Positions 24,101 to 34,279 of a DNA stretch of 64,000 bases are shown here, in pieces. Every line of letters begins with the position of its first letter. Position 1 is the stretch's first letter. Under the pieces are notes generated by a model. That model was not told where the DNA came from. It did not search any database and saw nothing but the letters and a program-made list of their open reading frames with translations. This DNA comes from Myxococcales bacterium (GTDB lineage: Bacteria > Myxococcota > Polyangia > Polyangiales > Polyangiaceae). Location: NCBI GenBank assembly GCA_003151595.1, contig PLXW01000007.1, positions 72,245 through 136,244 of the forward strand, read 5' to 3'. The translations under genes and the position numbers were made by a program.

Positions 24101-25942
24101 ATGACACGGGCTATCGCTCTCCTCGACGACCTTCTCGCGTACATGCAGCTGACGCGGGCGTTCGACTTCACGGGCTACAAACGCACGACGCTGGAGCGGC
24201 GAATTCAGCGGCGCATGGCGGTCGTCGGCATCACCGACTACGCCGCGTATCTCGAGTTGCTCGAGGCTCGCCCCGAAGAGTTCTCCGATCTCTTCAATAC
24301 GATTCTGATTAACGTGACGGGCTTCTTCCGTGATCGCGACGTTTGGGACGTGCTGGAGACCGAAGCGCTCCCGCGCATCCTCGCTGAGAAGGACGGCGGC
24401 GCGCCGATCCGCGTGTGGAGCGCCGGGGGCTCGTCGGGTCAGGAGGCGTACACGATCGCGATGGTCGTCGCGAACCTCCTCGGGTTGGAGGCGGCCTCGC
24501 GACGACTCAAGGTGTTCGCGACCGACGTCGACGACGAAGCGCTCAAGGAGGCTCGCCGCGCGACGTATGGCGCGGACGATCTCACGTCGCTCCCCGACGG
24601 ATTCCGCGACGCTTACTTCGAGCCGACGGGCGGTCGCTTCAAGATCCGGAGGGAGCTCCGGAACCCGGTGATCTTCGGCCGCCACGACTTGATCCACGAC
24701 GTGCCGATCTCGCGCATCGATCTGCTCGCGTGCCGAAATACGATCATGTACTTCAACGCCGAGACGCAGAAGCACATCCACGTGCGTCTGCACTTCGCGA
24801 TGGCGCCGAGCGGCGTTCTCGTCCTCGGAAAAGCCGAGATGCCGCTGTCGCGCCCGGAGCTCTTCAGCGCGCTCGATCTGAAGCGGCGCGTCTTCGTGAA
24901 GAGCTCCTCCGACGTCCCCGCCGAGCGTATACGTGTGCGTGTCATGCCGAAGGTCGAGCAGCCGCCGGACGCCGGGCTCACGCGCCTTCGCCATCACGCG
25001 TTCGACGCCAGCCCGGTCGCCCAGATCGCCGTCGACGCGAGCGGGGTCGTGGCGCAGATCAACGCGCAGGCGCGCGCCACGTTCGGGCTCACGGAGCACG
25101 ACCAGGGGCGCTTGCTCCAGGACCTCGAGATCTCGTACCGACCCGTGGAGCTGCGCTCCGTGCTCGAGCAGGCGTACGCGCAAGGGAGCGCCGTGCTGCT
25201 GAAGGACGTCGAACGACGCCAGGCGGGCGAGCCTCTCTACTACGACGTTCAAGTGACGCCGCTCACCGATCGCGAGACGGGCGTGACGATCGGCGCGGAG
25301 ATCAGCTTCGTCGACGTGACGCAGGCGACGCGCCTGCAGCAGCGGCTCCGTCGCACGAACGAGGAGCTCCAGGAAGCGTTCGAGCAGCTTCAGTCGACGA
25401 GCGAAGAGCTCGAGACGACGAACGAGGAGCTCCTGTCGACGAACGAGGAGCTCGAGACCACGAACGAGGAGCTCCAGTCGACGAACGAGGAGCTGGAGAC
25501 GATGAACGAGGAGCTCCAGGCGACGAACGAGTCGCAGCACGCGCTGAACCAAGAGGTGCGCCATCGAAGCGACGAGCTCCTGAACGCGAACCTGTCGCTG
25601 GAGGCGATCCTGGCGACGCTTCGATCGGCGGTCGTCGTCATCGATCGCGACCTGCAGGTGAAGGGGTGGAGCGCGCGCGCCGAGGATCTCTGGGGCATGC
25701 GCACCGACGAGGTCAAAGGGAAGAACCTGATGACGCTCGACATCGGCTTGCCGGTCGAGAAGCTGGGCCCGCAAATTCGCGCGTGCTTCGCCGGCGAACC
25801 GGCCAAAGAAGTGGTGCTGCAGGCGACGAACCGGCGCGGTCGCCCCATCGAGTGCAAGGTCGCGTGTCTTCGTCTCGCCGACGGAAGCGACGAGGCGCAC
25901 GGCGTCGTGCTGGTGATCGCGGAGACGAGCACGGCAAGCTGA
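24101..25942 (+). CDS. CheR-like methyltransferase fused to coiled coil and PAS domains
   Basis: 613 residues from the ATG at 24101; starting upstream would add an untypical segment. Order: CheR N-terminal helical domain (FDFTGYKRTTLERRIQRRM, 21-39), methyltransferase domain (to about 270, with RNTIMYF), a PAS-like domain (about 300-405), a heptad coiled coil of repeated EELxxTN units (about 408-487) and a C-terminal PAS domain (about 495-610). The SAM-binding loop reads AGGSSGQEAYT where active CheR has AGCSTGEEPYS, so Cys, Thr and Glu are changed (Gln114) and activity is doubtful. This is the C-terminal layout of CheB-CheR-PAS proteins, with CheB encoded divergently. Confidence 0.82.
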   Translation: MTRAIALLDDLLAYMQLTRAFDFTGYKRTTLERRIQRRMAVVGITDYAAYLELLEARPEEFSDLFNTILINVTGFFRDRDVWDVLETEALPRILAEKDGGAPIRVWSAGGSSGQEAYTIAMVVANLLGLEAASRRLKVFATDVDDEALKEARRATYGADDLTSLPDGFRDAYFEPTGGRFKIRRELRNPVIFGRHDLIHDVPISRIDLLACRNTIMYFNAETQKHIHVRLHFAMAPSGVLVLGKAEMPLSRPELFSALDLKRRVFVKSSSDVPAERIRVRVMPKVEQPPDAGLTRLRHHAFDASPVAQIAVDASGVVAQINAQARATFGLTEHDQGRLLQDLEISYRPVELRSVLEQAYAQGSAVLLKDVERRQAGEPLYYDVQVTPLTDRETGVTIGAEISFVDVTQATRLQQRLRRTNEELQEAFEQLQSTSEELETTNEELLSTNEELETTNEELQSTNEELETMNEELQATNESQHALNQEVRHRSDELLNANLSLEAILATLRSAVVVIDRDLQVKGWSARAEDLWGMRTDEVKGKNLMTLDIGLPVEKLGPQIRACFAGEPAKEVVLQATNRRGRPIECKVACLRLADGSDEAHGVVLVIAETSTAS

Positions 25943-26150
25943 TCCGTTCGCCCGGCGAACGCACCGGCGATCGTTGCAACGCTCGCGGCCCCCCGCTACA
26001 CCTGATCGCTCCGTGGGAGCGCGCGCTCCCGCGTCGAGGCCGTGACGACCGCCTTCGATGTTCCGCGGAGCACTCTGCGTGAGACTCGCCGAAAACGCCG
26101 ACGCGCTTCTCGTGCGCGCTTCTCCAGGAGGCCGGACGCGGCTCGCCCCC

Positions 26151-27572
26151 ATGAACGGACGCATTCTCATCGTCGACGACGATCGCGACCTGTGCGAGAC
26201 GCTCGAAATCGCGCTGGCGGATCTGAGCTTCGAGGCGGTCTCACGAACGTCGGCCGAGGCGGCGATCGCCGCATTGAGCACCGAAGCGTTCGACGTCGTC
26301 CTCTCGGACTTGAACATGCGGGGGGCGAGCGGCCTCGAGCTCTGTCAGCAGATGGCGGCGGTTCATCCGGACGTCCCCGTCGTTATCATGACTGGGTTCG
26401 GAAACATGGAGACCGCCATCGCCGCGATAAGGGCCGGTGCGTACGACTTCGTGAAGAAGCCGATCGGGATCGAGGAGCTCTCGCTGACGGTCGATCGCGC
26501 GGTGGCGCATCGACGGCTCAGCGAAGAAGTGAAGCGCCTGCGCGACGTGGTGCGCGACGGGCGAGAGCCGCGCGAGATGATCGGCGTGAGCAGCCCGATG
26601 AAGAAGGTCTACGACCTCGTCGCGCGGGTCGCGGGGAGCGAGACCTCGGTGCTCGTGACCGGCGAGAGCGGCACGGGCAAGGAGCTCGTGGCGCGCGCCG
26701 TCCACGCCGCGAGCCGTCGCGCGGCCGGGCCGTTCATCGCCGTCAACTGCGCAGCGATGCCCGAGCCGCTCCTCGAGAGCGAGCTGTTCGGCCACACGAA
26801 GGGCGCCTTCACCGACGCGCACCACGCGCGGCCAGGGCTCTTTCTCCAGGCGAACGGAGGGACGCTCCTCCTCGACGAGGTCGGCGAGATGCCGCTCGGC
26901 ATGCAGGCGAAGCTTCTGCGCGTCTTGCAGGAGCGGACCGTACGGCCCGTCGGCGGCGAGAAAGAGATCCCGTTCGACACGCGGATCATCACGCTGACGA
27001 ACCGCGATCTCGAGACCGAGGTGGCCGAGCATCGCTTCCGCGAAGACCTCTTCTATCGCATCAACGTCGTGCGCATCGACGTGCCGCCGCTCCGCTCACG
27101 AGGGAACGACGTGCTGGCCCTCGCGCAGGCGTTCCTCGAGCGCTTCGCGGTGGTTCATCACCGCCCCGTCAAAGGGATGACGAGCCCCGCAGCGGAGCGG
27201 CTCGTGGCGTACACGTGGCCAGGCAACGTGCGCGAGCTCCAGAACTGCATCGAGCGCGCGGTGGCCCTCGCCAGCTACGAGCTCCTCGGCGTCGACGACC
27301 TCCCCGAGAAGCTCCGCACGTTCCGCGCGGCGCGCGTCGTCGTCGACAGCGACGACCCGACCGACTTTCCCCCCTTCCGCGAGATCGAGCGGCGCTACGT
27401 CCTGCGCGTGCTCGAGGCCGTGAACGGAAACAAGTCGCACGCCGCGAACGTCCTCGGCTTCGATCGACGGACGCTCTATCGGAAGCTCGAACGGTACGGC
27501 GTACTCCCTCCTGGGACGGCCGACAGCGAGAGCGACTCGAGCCCGTCGATACGGATTCGCGCGGCGGAGTGA
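26151..27572 (+). CDS. NtrC-family response regulator, sigma-54 activator-like
   Basis: 473 residues from the ATG at 26151. Receiver (1-120; Asp9, Asp10, phosphoacceptor Asp53, KKP at 102-104), AAA+ domain (about 145-380; Walker A GESGTGKE 171-178, Walker B LLLDEVGE) and a C-terminal Fis-type helix-turn-helix (NGNKSHAANVLGFDRRTLYRKLERYG). The sigma-54-contacting loop is GAFTDA (218-223) instead of GAFTGA, an exposed-loop change found in some members that could alter sigma-54 interaction. It probably controls genes of this signalling region. Convergent with the lipoprotein gene 44 bases on. Confidence 0.88.
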   Translation: MNGRILIVDDDRDLCETLEIALADLSFEAVSRTSAEAAIAALSTEAFDVVLSDLNMRGASGLELCQQMAAVHPDVPVVIMTGFGNMETAIAAIRAGAYDFVKKPIGIEELSLTVDRAVAHRRLSEEVKRLRDVVRDGREPREMIGVSSPMKKVYDLVARVAGSETSVLVTGESGTGKELVARAVHAASRRAAGPFIAVNCAAMPEPLLESELFGHTKGAFTDAHHARPGLFLQANGGTLLLDEVGEMPLGMQAKLLRVLQERTVRPVGGEKEIPFDTRIITLTNRDLETEVAEHRFREDLFYRINVVRIDVPPLRSRGNDVLALAQAFLERFAVVHHRPVKGMTSPAAERLVAYTWPGNVRELQNCIERAVALASYELLGVDDLPEKLRTFRAARVVVDSDDPTDFPPFREIERRYVLRVLEAVNGNKSHAANVLGFDRRTLYRKLERYGVLPPGTADSESDSSPSIRIRAAE

Positions 27573-27615
27573 TCGCGACGAGCGGTGTGGCGTGACGCAC
27601 CAGTGTGGCGCTCTG

Positions 27616-28290
27616 TCACCGCGGCGGCCGCGCGAAGGAGACGCAATAGCGCGCGTTCGTGAGCGGTTCCCCCGGCGCATGAACCGCGTACGCGAGCCCG
27701 TCGCAGACTTCGCCGCTCGGCCGCTCGCACTCGTCGTCGTTCGCGCACGCCTTCGCGCAGAAGTCGTGATCGGTTCGCTCGCGCGTCTCACCCGTCGCGC
27801 ACGGCGCGCTCATCGCCCCGGTCGCCGCCGGGAGCGCCTTCGTGTTCTGGAGCGCCCACGACGTGTTGGTGATCGCGTTCATGGAAACCCAACCTGCCAT
27901 CTGCTTCGAACGATCCTCCGCGTCCGAGAAGGTGACGAGGACGTAGTCTCCGCGCGCGTCACGCGCGATCTCGCTGACCGCGGCGCTGGACACCGTCGAG
28001 AGCGGACCGCCGTAGGGCGCGTTGCGCGCGATGATGGAGAACCCGTCGACGAGTCGAACGACCTTCGGAGGCGCGACGAGAACATCGTCGGGCGATTGCC
28101 GGATGAGATCTTTGTTCTGCGCGGCCGTGAGGATGCCGGCGGAAACGGAGCCACCTGTGACGCTTGCCACGCCCGCGGGGAGCGGCTCGGCCGTGTCGGG
28201 CGGCGCACTCGAGCCGTCGGAGCTCGACCTCTGACAGGCGAGCAAGGCGAGCGCGAGCGCTCCGAAGCACATCGGTTTGATCGGGAGCAT
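27616..28290 (-). CDS. Lipoprotein of unknown function
   Basis: 224 residues; signal MLPIKPMCFGALALALLAC with lipobox LLAC (Cys19). The mature part starts with a Ser/Pro linker, then a compact region (VVRLVDGFSIIARNAPYGG, VLVTFSDAEDRSKQMAGWV) and a Cys-rich tail (DHDFCAKACANDDECERPSGEVC). It resembles other myxobacterial outer-membrane lipoproteins; no family recognised. Confidence 0.72.
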   Translation of the reverse strand: MLPIKPMCFGALALALLACQRSSSDGSSAPPDTAEPLPAGVASVTGGSVSAGILTAAQNKDLIRQSPDDVLVAPPKVVRLVDGFSIIARNAPYGGPLSTVSSAAVSEIARDARGDYVLVTFSDAEDRSKQMAGWVSMNAITNTSWALQNTKALPAATGAMSAPCATGETRERTDHDFCAKACANDDECERPSGEVCDGLAYAVHAPGEPLTNARYCVSFARPPR

Positions 28291-28505
28291 GGGTCCCTCC
28301 TCTTCGAGACGAGCGGCCTGGGAGAGTCCTCATCCCGTCGTCGTCGACCGCGTGCAATCGGAATGCCGCGCACGATCTGTGAACGAGTCGCAGTGACAGG
28401 TCGGGAGTGTGACTGCTGAGCCAGGACAAGAAACGCAGACCCCAACCACAAGGCCCACTGGCCGCATCGTGCGTGCCGCGTTATGCCGCGGTCAGGAGGT
28501 GACTC

Positions 28506-28955
28506 ATGGCCGTCAAACCGCTCCCGGACGGATACCATTCGATCACACCCAGCATCTGCATCGAGAACTGCGCGCAGGCGATCGACTTCTACAAGCGAGT
28601 CTTCGGCGCGGAAGAGCGGATGCGCATGCTCGACCAGAGCGGCGCGGTCGCGCACGCGGAGCTGAAGATGGGCGACTCGGTCTTCATGCTCTCCGATCCG
28701 ATGCCCGGCATGAAGAAGAACACGATGAGCGTCGTGTTCTACACGAAGGACTGCGACGCCTTCATCAGGCGCGCGGTCGAGGGGGGCTGCGCGGAGAAGC
28801 TACCCGTCACCAACATGTTCTGGGGCGACCGTGCCGGAAGCGTGGCCGACCCGTTCGGAAACAATTGGTTCATCGCGACGCACGTGGAGGACGTCCCCGC
28901 CGCCGAGATGGAACGTCGCATGAGGACCGCGACGCCGGCCGGCGCGCGGGCCTGA
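28506..28955 (+). CDS. VOC-family (glyoxalase-fold) PhnB-like protein
   Basis: 149 residues after an excellent AGGAGGTGACTC ribosome site. Two beta-alpha-beta-beta-beta halves of the vicinal oxygen chelate fold: HSITPSICIENCAQAIDFYKRVFG and SVVFYTKDCDAFIRRAVEGG, ending VADPFGNNWFIATH. This is the PhnB-like branch of the glyoxalase/dioxygenase superfamily, cytoplasmic and often annotated without known substrate. The C-terminus (EMERRMRTATP) is also typical of that branch. It precedes the DUF2267 gene by 47 bases. Confidence 0.85.
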   Translation: MAVKPLPDGYHSITPSICIENCAQAIDFYKRVFGAEERMRMLDQSGAVAHAELKMGDSVFMLSDPMPGMKKNTMSVVFYTKDCDAFIRRAVEGGCAEKLPVTNMFWGDRAGSVADPFGNNWFIATHVEDVPAAEMERRMRTATPAGARA

Positions 28956-29002
28956 GGGGTCGAGGGCGGAAGGACGAAGAGACGCACGAGGAGAAAAAGA
29001 CC

Positions 29003-29416
29003 ATGAACGAAGAACTCTTCGTCTCGAGGGTCGAGCAGCTCGGAGGCTTCGAGGGGAAGGCCGAGGCGATGCGCGCCATCCGCGCGACGCTCGTCTCGCT
29101 CGGCGAGCGACTGCAGGACGACGAACGGAGCGCGTTGTCGCGCGCTCTGTCCCCTGCGTTTCGGGCTCTCCTCGAGCGCGCGGCCTACGCCGGCGACTTC
29201 GATCGCGACGGGCTCTTCGCGCGCGTCGCTCGGCACGGCGGGCTCGATCGCGGCCGCGCGGTCGAGTCCGCGCAGATGGTCTGTCGCGCGCTTGCCGCGA
29301 GCCTCGCGATGGAACCGCTCACGCGCTTGACGAAGGAGCTCGGGCCGTCGATCGCATCGCTCTTCGCCGAGCCGGAGCCCGTGTCTACCCTCCCGCGCGT
29401 GAGCGAGACCAAGTAG
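29003..29416 (+). CDS. DUF2267-family small protein
   Basis: 137 residues, all helical. Matches the DUF2267 pattern of paired helical repeats: RAIRATLVSLGERLQDDERSALSRALSPAFRALLE and DGLFARVARHGGLDRGRAVESAQMVCRALAASLA. It is a small cytosolic protein of unknown function. An AAAAAGA purine tract precedes the ATG. It follows the PhnB-like gene in the same orientation and ends 19 bases from the convergent MCP gene. Confidence 0.72.
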   Translation: MNEELFVSRVEQLGGFEGKAEAMRAIRATLVSLGERLQDDERSALSRALSPAFRALLERAAYAGDFDRDGLFARVARHGGLDRGRAVESAQMVCRALAASLAMEPLTRLTKELGPSIASLFAEPEPVSTLPRVSETK

Positions 29417-29435
29417 CCCTCTCGTTCGGCGCGCC

Positions 29436-31070
29436 TCAGTACCGTGCGAACTCGGCGTCGTCACCGCTGTGGTCCGAGCCGTTCGCGCGTCCGTTGTACC
29501 CGCGACCGGGGCCCTTGTGCGAGGCCCCTCCGGTCGGCTTCATGAGCACGCGCGGCGGCGGAGCGACGCCCGTGTCGGCGATCCGGAAGAAGCCCATCAT
29601 CGCGCGAAGAGCTTCGGCCTGCGCCGCGAGCTCCTCGGCCGTCGACGCCAGCTCCTCGGCCGCCGAGGCGTTCCGCTGCGTGACCTGATCGACCGTCGTC
29701 ACCGCCGTGCTGATCTGCGACACGCCCGCCGACTGCTCGCGGCACGCGGCCGCCACCTCTTGCACGAGCTCCGACGTCTTGCGGATCGAGGGGACCAGCT
29801 CGCGCATGCTCGCCGCGGAGCGCTCGGCGACCTTCACGCTCGAGTCGGCGAGCGCGCTGATCTCCTTCGACGCGATCTGACTCCGCTCGGCGAGCTTGCG
29901 CACCTCGGTGGCGACGACCGCGAACCCGCGCCCGTGCTCACCCGCCCGCGCCGCTTCGATGGCGGCGTTCAACGCGAGGAGGTTCGTCTGGTAGGCGATC
30001 TCTTCGATGATCGACGTGCGCTCGACGATCGCCTTCATGGCGTCGGTCGTCTCGCGCATAGCGCGCCCCGTCTCCTCCGCGTCGACCGCCCCCTTCTTCG
30101 CGATCTGCTCGGTCTCGCGGCTGTTCTCGGCGTTTTGCGTGATCGACGCGCTCATCTGCTCGAGGCTCGACGTCGTCTCCTCGATCGACGCGGCCTGCTC
30201 GCTCGTGCCGCGCGAGAGCGCCTGCGACGTCGACGACATCTGCTCGGCCGCGGTGGCCACGGCGCTCGACGCGATTCGCACTTCACCGATGACACGCGTG
30301 AGGCGCTCGGACATCTCGCGCATGGCGCCCTGGAGGAGCCCGGTCTCGTCTCCGTTCGTGACCTCGACGGTGGTCCGGAGCTCTCCTTCGGCGATCCTCT
30401 GCGCGGCCTTCACGACTTCGGCCACGGGGCGCGTCACGCTCCGCGTGAAGAAGGCGCCGATGAGCAGGCTGGCGAGGACCGACAGCCCGGCGAGCGTGAA
30501 CATCGCCGTCTTCGCGTGGCGCGCCTGCTCCGTCACCTGCTGCGTCGAGGACTCCGCAAGACGGAAGTGCTTGGCCGCGAGGTCGTTCGTCGTCGCCTCC
30601 AGCTTGTGCACGTCTTCTTTCACGGTGCCGATGGCAGCGTTGCAGTCCTCGGGCGACTTCAGGCTCCCACCGCGCATCTCCGCCTCGACACGCGCGAACC
30701 CGGAGTCGTAGCTCCCCAGGAGCGAGCGCATCTGCGTCGCGGTCTCGCGATCGTCGGCGCTGACCGCGACCCGCTCGATGTCGCCGATGCGCGCGACGAG
30801 ATGGTCGTGCTGCTCGCGCCATTTCGCTTCGTACTCGGCCACCTTCGCTCGGTCGCCGATGTTCAAGTACATGTCCTTCTCGAAGCGGCGCATGCCGACC
30901 ACGTTGGCGCGCGCGCGTTCGGAGTGCTGCGCGATGCGGACGTCGCCGTCGAGCAGATCGCCGTATGCGGCGAACCCGGCGTACCCCGTCGCCACGACGG
31001 CGAGCAGGAGGATGACGATCAGCCCGAAGCCGATCCCGATGCGTTGCCCGATGCCGAGGTTCTGAAACAT
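29436..31070 (-). CDS. Methyl-accepting chemotaxis protein
   Basis: 544 residues from the ATG at 31070 behind GGAGAA. Two membrane helices (about 10-33 and 183-205) flank a ~150-residue periplasmic four-helix bundle sensor ([21 protein letters not shown], typical of MCP ligand-binding bundles). A HAMP domain follows and then the cytoplasmic signalling tip, with hairpin motif [29 protein letters not shown]. The C-terminus is Gly/Ser-rich without an NWETF-type CheR-docking pentapeptide. It is the last gene of the chemosensory operon, 38 bases after the GAF gene, and is the only receptor encoded in this window. Confidence 0.92.
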   Translation of the reverse strand: MFQNLGIGQRIGIGFGLIVILLLAVVATGYAGFAAYGDLLDGDVRIAQHSERARANVVGMRRFEKDMYLNIGDRAKVAEYEAKWREQHDHLVARIGDIERVAVSADDRETATQMRSLLGSYDSGFARVEAEMRGGSLKSPEDCNAAIGTVKEDVHKLEATTNDLAAKHFRLAESSTQQVTEQARHAKTAMFTLAGLSVLASLLIGAFFTRSVTRPVAEVVKAAQRIAEGELRTTVEVTNGDETGLLQGAMREMSERLTRVIGEVRIASSAVATAAEQMSSTSQALSRGTSEQAASIEETTSSLEQMSASITQNAENSRETEQIAKKGAVDAEETGRAMRETTDAMKAIVERTSIIEEIAYQTNLLALNAAIEAARAGEHGRGFAVVATEVRKLAERSQIASKEISALADSSVKVAERSAASMRELVPSIRKTSELVQEVAAACREQSAGVSQISTAVTTVDQVTQRNASAAEELASTAEELAAQAEALRAMMGFFRIADTGVAPPPRVLMKPTGGASHKGPGRGYNGRANGSDHSGDDAEFARY

Positions 31071-31108
31071 GAGTCGTTCTCCTTGCGTACCTGTTCGCGT
31101 TCCCGCGA

Positions 31109-31771
31109 TCACGACGAGCTCTTGGTGGGCGGACGCACGGTCGCTTTCATGGAGCGGAACGCGGCCGAGAAAATAGCGACGGCCGCCTGGCGGCTCATGA
31201 GATCGAGCAGCTCGTGATCGAGCGCGTCGAGCGCCGGCTTCTGCTCGAGGAGACGGAACACGGCGAGGACTCCGAACGTCGTGGAGTCCATCAGGAGGGG
31301 GACGATCGCGGTGATCTCCTTCCCCTTCGGCAGCACGACGCGGCCCGTGGCAATCGCCTCGCGGATCGGCTCGACTGCCGCCGCGAAGCGCTCGCTGGTG
31401 CCATCGATCCCGCGGCTGCGCGCCACTTTCATGCGATCTTCGTTGGGGAGGAGCTCGAGGACCACGATCTCCTCGGAGCCGATCATGTTGACGACGATCT
31501 CCTCGATGGCGTTGAGGATGTCGTCGCGATCGACGGCGCCGCACAGGAGCTGGCTGGCAACGGTGAGCTGAACGAGGCTCGTGTTGCGATCCTGGAGCTC
31601 GCGAAGCTGAGCGGCGCACCGCTCGTGCGTGGCCTCGACGGCGGCGAGCCGCGCGTTCGCGGCGTCGAGCTGCTCGCGAAGCTGGGACGCCTCGGCGTCT
31701 CCTCCCGCGTCTCGTCCCCAACGCATGAACAGAGGCGGCCTCACGCTCGGTCGCTTCTTCGGCTGATTCAT
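31109..31771 (-). CDS. GAF-domain protein with N-terminal coiled coil
   Basis: 220 residues from the ATG overlapping the CheB stop (ATGA). A basic N-tail and a coiled coil (about 28-68, [26 protein letters not shown]) precede a GAF domain (about 78-205: [33 protein letters not shown]). No output domain. It is a paralogue of the GAF protein at 36446-37213 (shared [18 protein letters not shown] type segments and the RLLAHKPALD / [10 protein letters not shown] segment). Probably an auxiliary regulator of this chemosensory system. Confidence 0.78.
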   Translation of the reverse strand: MNQPKKRPSVRPPLFMRWGRDAGGDAEASQLREQLDAANARLAAVEATHERCAAQLRELQDRNTSLVQLTVASQLLCGAVDRDDILNAIEEIVVNMIGSEEIVVLELLPNEDRMKVARSRGIDGTSERFAAAVEPIREAIATGRVVLPKGKEITAIVPLLMDSTTFGVLAVFRLLEQKPALDALDHELLDLMSRQAAVAIFSAAFRSMKATVRPPTKSSS

Positions 31772-32877
31772 CGGACTCCCTCCCTCCCGTTGGCTCCATG
31801 CGAATCGCGTGCGAGCGGTCTCCTGCACAGACTCACCAGCGCCGACGCGATGCGCGGCAAGGCGATCACCTCGTCGGCCGCCCCTCGAAGGATCGCTTCG
31901 CGCGGCATCCCGAAGACCACGGACGACGCCTCGTCCTGCGCGATCGTCACGGCGCCTCGCTGTTTCATTTCGAGGAGCCCCTCCGCCCCGTCGGCGCCCA
32001 TGCCCGTGAGGAGCACGCCGACGGCCGCGTGACCGGCCGCCGCGGCGACCGATCGAAAGAGGACGTCGACGCTCGGGCGATGGCGGCATACGGGCGGAGC
32101 GTCGAGCAGCTCGACGACGTACTCGCCGCCGGCGCGGTGAAGGACCATGTGACGATTGCCCGGCGCGAGCAGGACGCGACCCGGGCCGAGCCGGTCACCG
32201 GTCTCCGCTTCCTTCACCTGCATGGCGCTACACGCGTCGAGTCGCTTCGCGAAAGCGCCGGTGAAGCCCTCCGGCATGTGCTGCACGACGGCGACGCCCG
32301 GCGTCTCGGGAGGGAGCGCGCCGAGCACGACGCCGAGCGCCTCGGTGCCCCCCGTCGACGCTCCCATGGCGATGACGGTCGCGGAGCCAGCGACCGCGCG
32401 GGCCGACGAGGCGGGCGGCATGATCACGTCGGCGGTTCGCTTCGGAGCGGCGAGGCACGAGCGGCGAACGACCTTCGCGCTCGCGGCCCCGACGAGCGTC
32501 TCCACGAGCATGCGCATCGAGTCGGCGAGGAAGTCGCGCATACCGAGCTGAGGCTTCGTCACGACGTCGACCGCGCCGGCTTCGAGCGCGCGGAAGACGC
32601 CGTCGGTCGCGCCGCCCGTCATCGCCGAGAAGACGACGACGGGGATCGGATCGGTCGCCATCAGTATCTCCAGGAACGAGATACCGTCCATCCGCGGCAT
32701 GGTGAGATCGAGCAGGATCACGTCCGGGCGCGCGGCGGCGATCTTGCGCTGCGCGATGATCGGATCGGAGGCGACCGCGACGTCGAGCGGACCATACCGT
32801 CGCAGGAGTCGCTGGAGCATGTCGCGCACGAGCGCCGAGTCGTCGACGACGAGCACGCTGACGGTACCGCCGCTCAT
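31768..32877 (-). CDS. cheB: CheB, receiver plus methylesterase
   Basis: 369 residues. Receiver (1-120) with Asp12-Asp13 and phosphoacceptor Asp57 in [13 protein letters not shown], and Lys108; methylesterase domain (about 165-350) with Ser174 in MGASTGG, His200 in VVQHMPEG and Asp296 in [12 protein letters not shown] full-length, intact CheB that demethylates and deamidates the receptor for adaptation. 4-base overlaps with cheR upstream and the GAF gene downstream. Confidence 0.94.
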   Translation of the reverse strand: MSGGTVSVLVVDDSALVRDMLQRLLRRYGPLDVAVASDPIIAQRKIAAARPDVILLDLTMPRMDGISFLEILMATDPIPVVVFSAMTGGATDGVFRALEAGAVDVVTKPQLGMRDFLADSMRMLVETLVGAASAKVVRRSCLAAPKRTADVIMPPASSARAVAGSATVIAMGASTGGTEALGVVLGALPPETPGVAVVQHMPEGFTGAFAKRLDACSAMQVKEAETGDRLGPGRVLLAPGNRHMVLHRAGGEYVVELLDAPPVCRHRPSVDVLFRSVAAAAGHAAVGVLLTGMGADGAEGLLEMKQRGAVTIAQDEASSVVFGMPREAILRGAADEVIALPRIASALVSLCRRPLARDSHGANGREGVR

Positions 32878-33755
32878 GCGAACCTCCGGCCGGACTCGCG
32901 GACGTCGGCGCGCGCGTAGACCGTCGGGCAGACGCAGCGGAGGCGATCGGGAAGCCCCTGGACGCTCTCGGCGTGTCCGACGAAGAGCTGTCCGTCGGGG
33001 GCGAGACGCGAGACCAGGCGCGCGAGGACGCGCTGCCGCCGCGCCGGCTGGAAGTAGATGAGGACGTTGCGGCAGAAGACGAGATCGAACGGCTCGCCGG
33101 CCGGATAGACGTCGTCGTTCAGGTTGAGTCGCCCCACGCGCACGACCGATCGCAGACGCGGGCTCGCCCGTACGAACCCAGCGCGCGAGCCGATCCCGCG
33201 CAGCATGTACTTGTGAAGGAAGTCTTCGGGGATACCGCTGGTGCGGGACTCAGGCCACGTCGCGCCGCGTGCGACGTCGAGGACGCGCGTCGACAGATCC
33301 GTCGCCAGCACGTCGATAGACCATCCCGCCGGGGGCAGCCGATCGAGCAGCGTCATCGCGATCGAATACGGCTCCTCTCCCGTCGAGCAGCCCGCGCTCC
33401 ACACGCGCACGGTCTTGGCGCGTGCGCCTGCTGCGGCCGCCTCGACGAGCGACGGGAGGATCGTGTCGGCCAGGTGGACGAAGTGGTGAGGCTCTCGAAA
33501 GAAGTGCGTCTCGTTGGTCGTGATGCGGTCGAGGAAGCGGACGAGCTCCGCGTCGTCTTCGAGCACGCGCCGGTAGTACGCGCCGAACGACTCGAGCTCG
33601 AGCTCGCGAACGCGCCGCGCGAGGCGGCCGTACACGAGCGGCTTCTTCGAGTCGTTGAGGTGAATCCCGGCGTGTTGGAGCACGAGCTCGCGGAGTTGAT
33701 TGAACTCGCGATCCGTCGGCTCGGGCACCATGCCGTCGAGCGCGCGCGCGTTCAC
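32874..33755 (-). CDS. cheR: CheR protein-glutamate methyltransferase
   Basis: 293 residues from a GTG overlapping the cheW stop (GTGA); an ATG eight codons later is possible. N-terminal helical domain (FNQLRELVLQHAGIHLNDSKKP) and SAM-dependent methyltransferase domain with AGCSTGEEPYSIAM and CRNVLIYF, all intact. It methylates receptor glutamates for adaptation. Compare the CheR-like protein at 24101, whose SAM loop is altered. Confidence 0.93.
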   Translation of the reverse strand: MNARALDGMVPEPTDREFNQLRELVLQHAGIHLNDSKKPLVYGRLARRVRELELESFGAYYRRVLEDDAELVRFLDRITTNETHFFREPHHFVHLADTILPSLVEAAAAGARAKTVRVWSAGCSTGEEPYSIAMTLLDRLPPAGWSIDVLATDLSTRVLDVARGATWPESRTSGIPEDFLHKYMLRGIGSRAGFVRASPRLRSVVRVGRLNLNDDVYPAGEPFDLVFCRNVLIYFQPARRQRVLARLVSRLAPDGQLFVGHAESVQGLPDRLRCVCPTVYARADVRESGRRFA

Positions 33756-34279
33756 GCCGCGCCCCCTTCCACGACCGGCGGGGCGACCGCATCCAGGTCG
33801 TCCATCACCGCCACGCTTGCCTCCGCGGCCGCGCGGAGATCGGTCGTGGAGAGCACTCGGTCGACCTCGAGGAGCATCACGAGCTTTTCGCCGACCGCGC
33901 CCATTCCCCGGAGAAAATCGAGGCGCACGTGGACACCGAACGCAGGGACGGCCTCGACCATTGCGTCGTCGAGATCGATGACCTGATTGACGTGATCGAC
34001 GAGCAGTCCCATCGCGATGGTCGCGCCGTCCTCGATGACGTCGACCACCACGATGCACGTCCGGCGACCGATCGTGAGCTCTGCGAGCCCGAACCGGAGA
34101 CCGAGGTCGACGACCGGAACGACCGTCCCGCGAATGTTCACGACGCCGCGAATCGAGATCGGCGTCGTGGGGACTCGCGTGAGCGGGAGCGCCTCGAGCA
34201 CCTCGCGCACGCGGAGGATCTCGATCGCGTACTCCTCACCGTGCACGGAGAAGGTGAGCTCCTGGCGAATGCTGGTCAT
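33752..34279 (-). CDS. cheW: CheW coupling protein
   Basis: 175 residues, one CheW domain: EYAIEILRVREVLEALPLTRVP, SIRGVVNIRGTVVPVVDLGLRFG and the strand block IVVVDVIEDGATIAMGLLVDHV. Couples receptor arrays to CheA. ATGA overlap with cheA upstream and GTGA overlap with cheR downstream. Confidence 0.94.
   Translation of the reverse strand: MTSIRQELTFSVHGEEYAIEILRVREVLEALPLTRVPTTPISIRGVVNIRGTVVPVVDLGLRFGLAELTIGRRTCIVVVDVIEDGATIAMGLLVDHVNQVIDLDDAMVEAVPAFGVHVRLDFLRGMGAVGEKLVMLLEVDRVLSTTDLRAAAEASVAVMDDLDAVAPPVVEGGAA

Noticed and set aside
25387..25520. 21-bp-like repetition in the CheR-PAS gene treated as a DNA repeat element
   Set aside because: The periodicity comes from seven-residue coiled-coil heptads in a coding frame, so it is explained by protein structure and unrelated to the array at 53552.
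24083..26317. Long minus-strand frame opposite the CheR-like gene
   Set aside because: It is the mirror of the EELxxTN heptad coding strand; Leu/Arg repeats arise from GAG/CTC symmetry.
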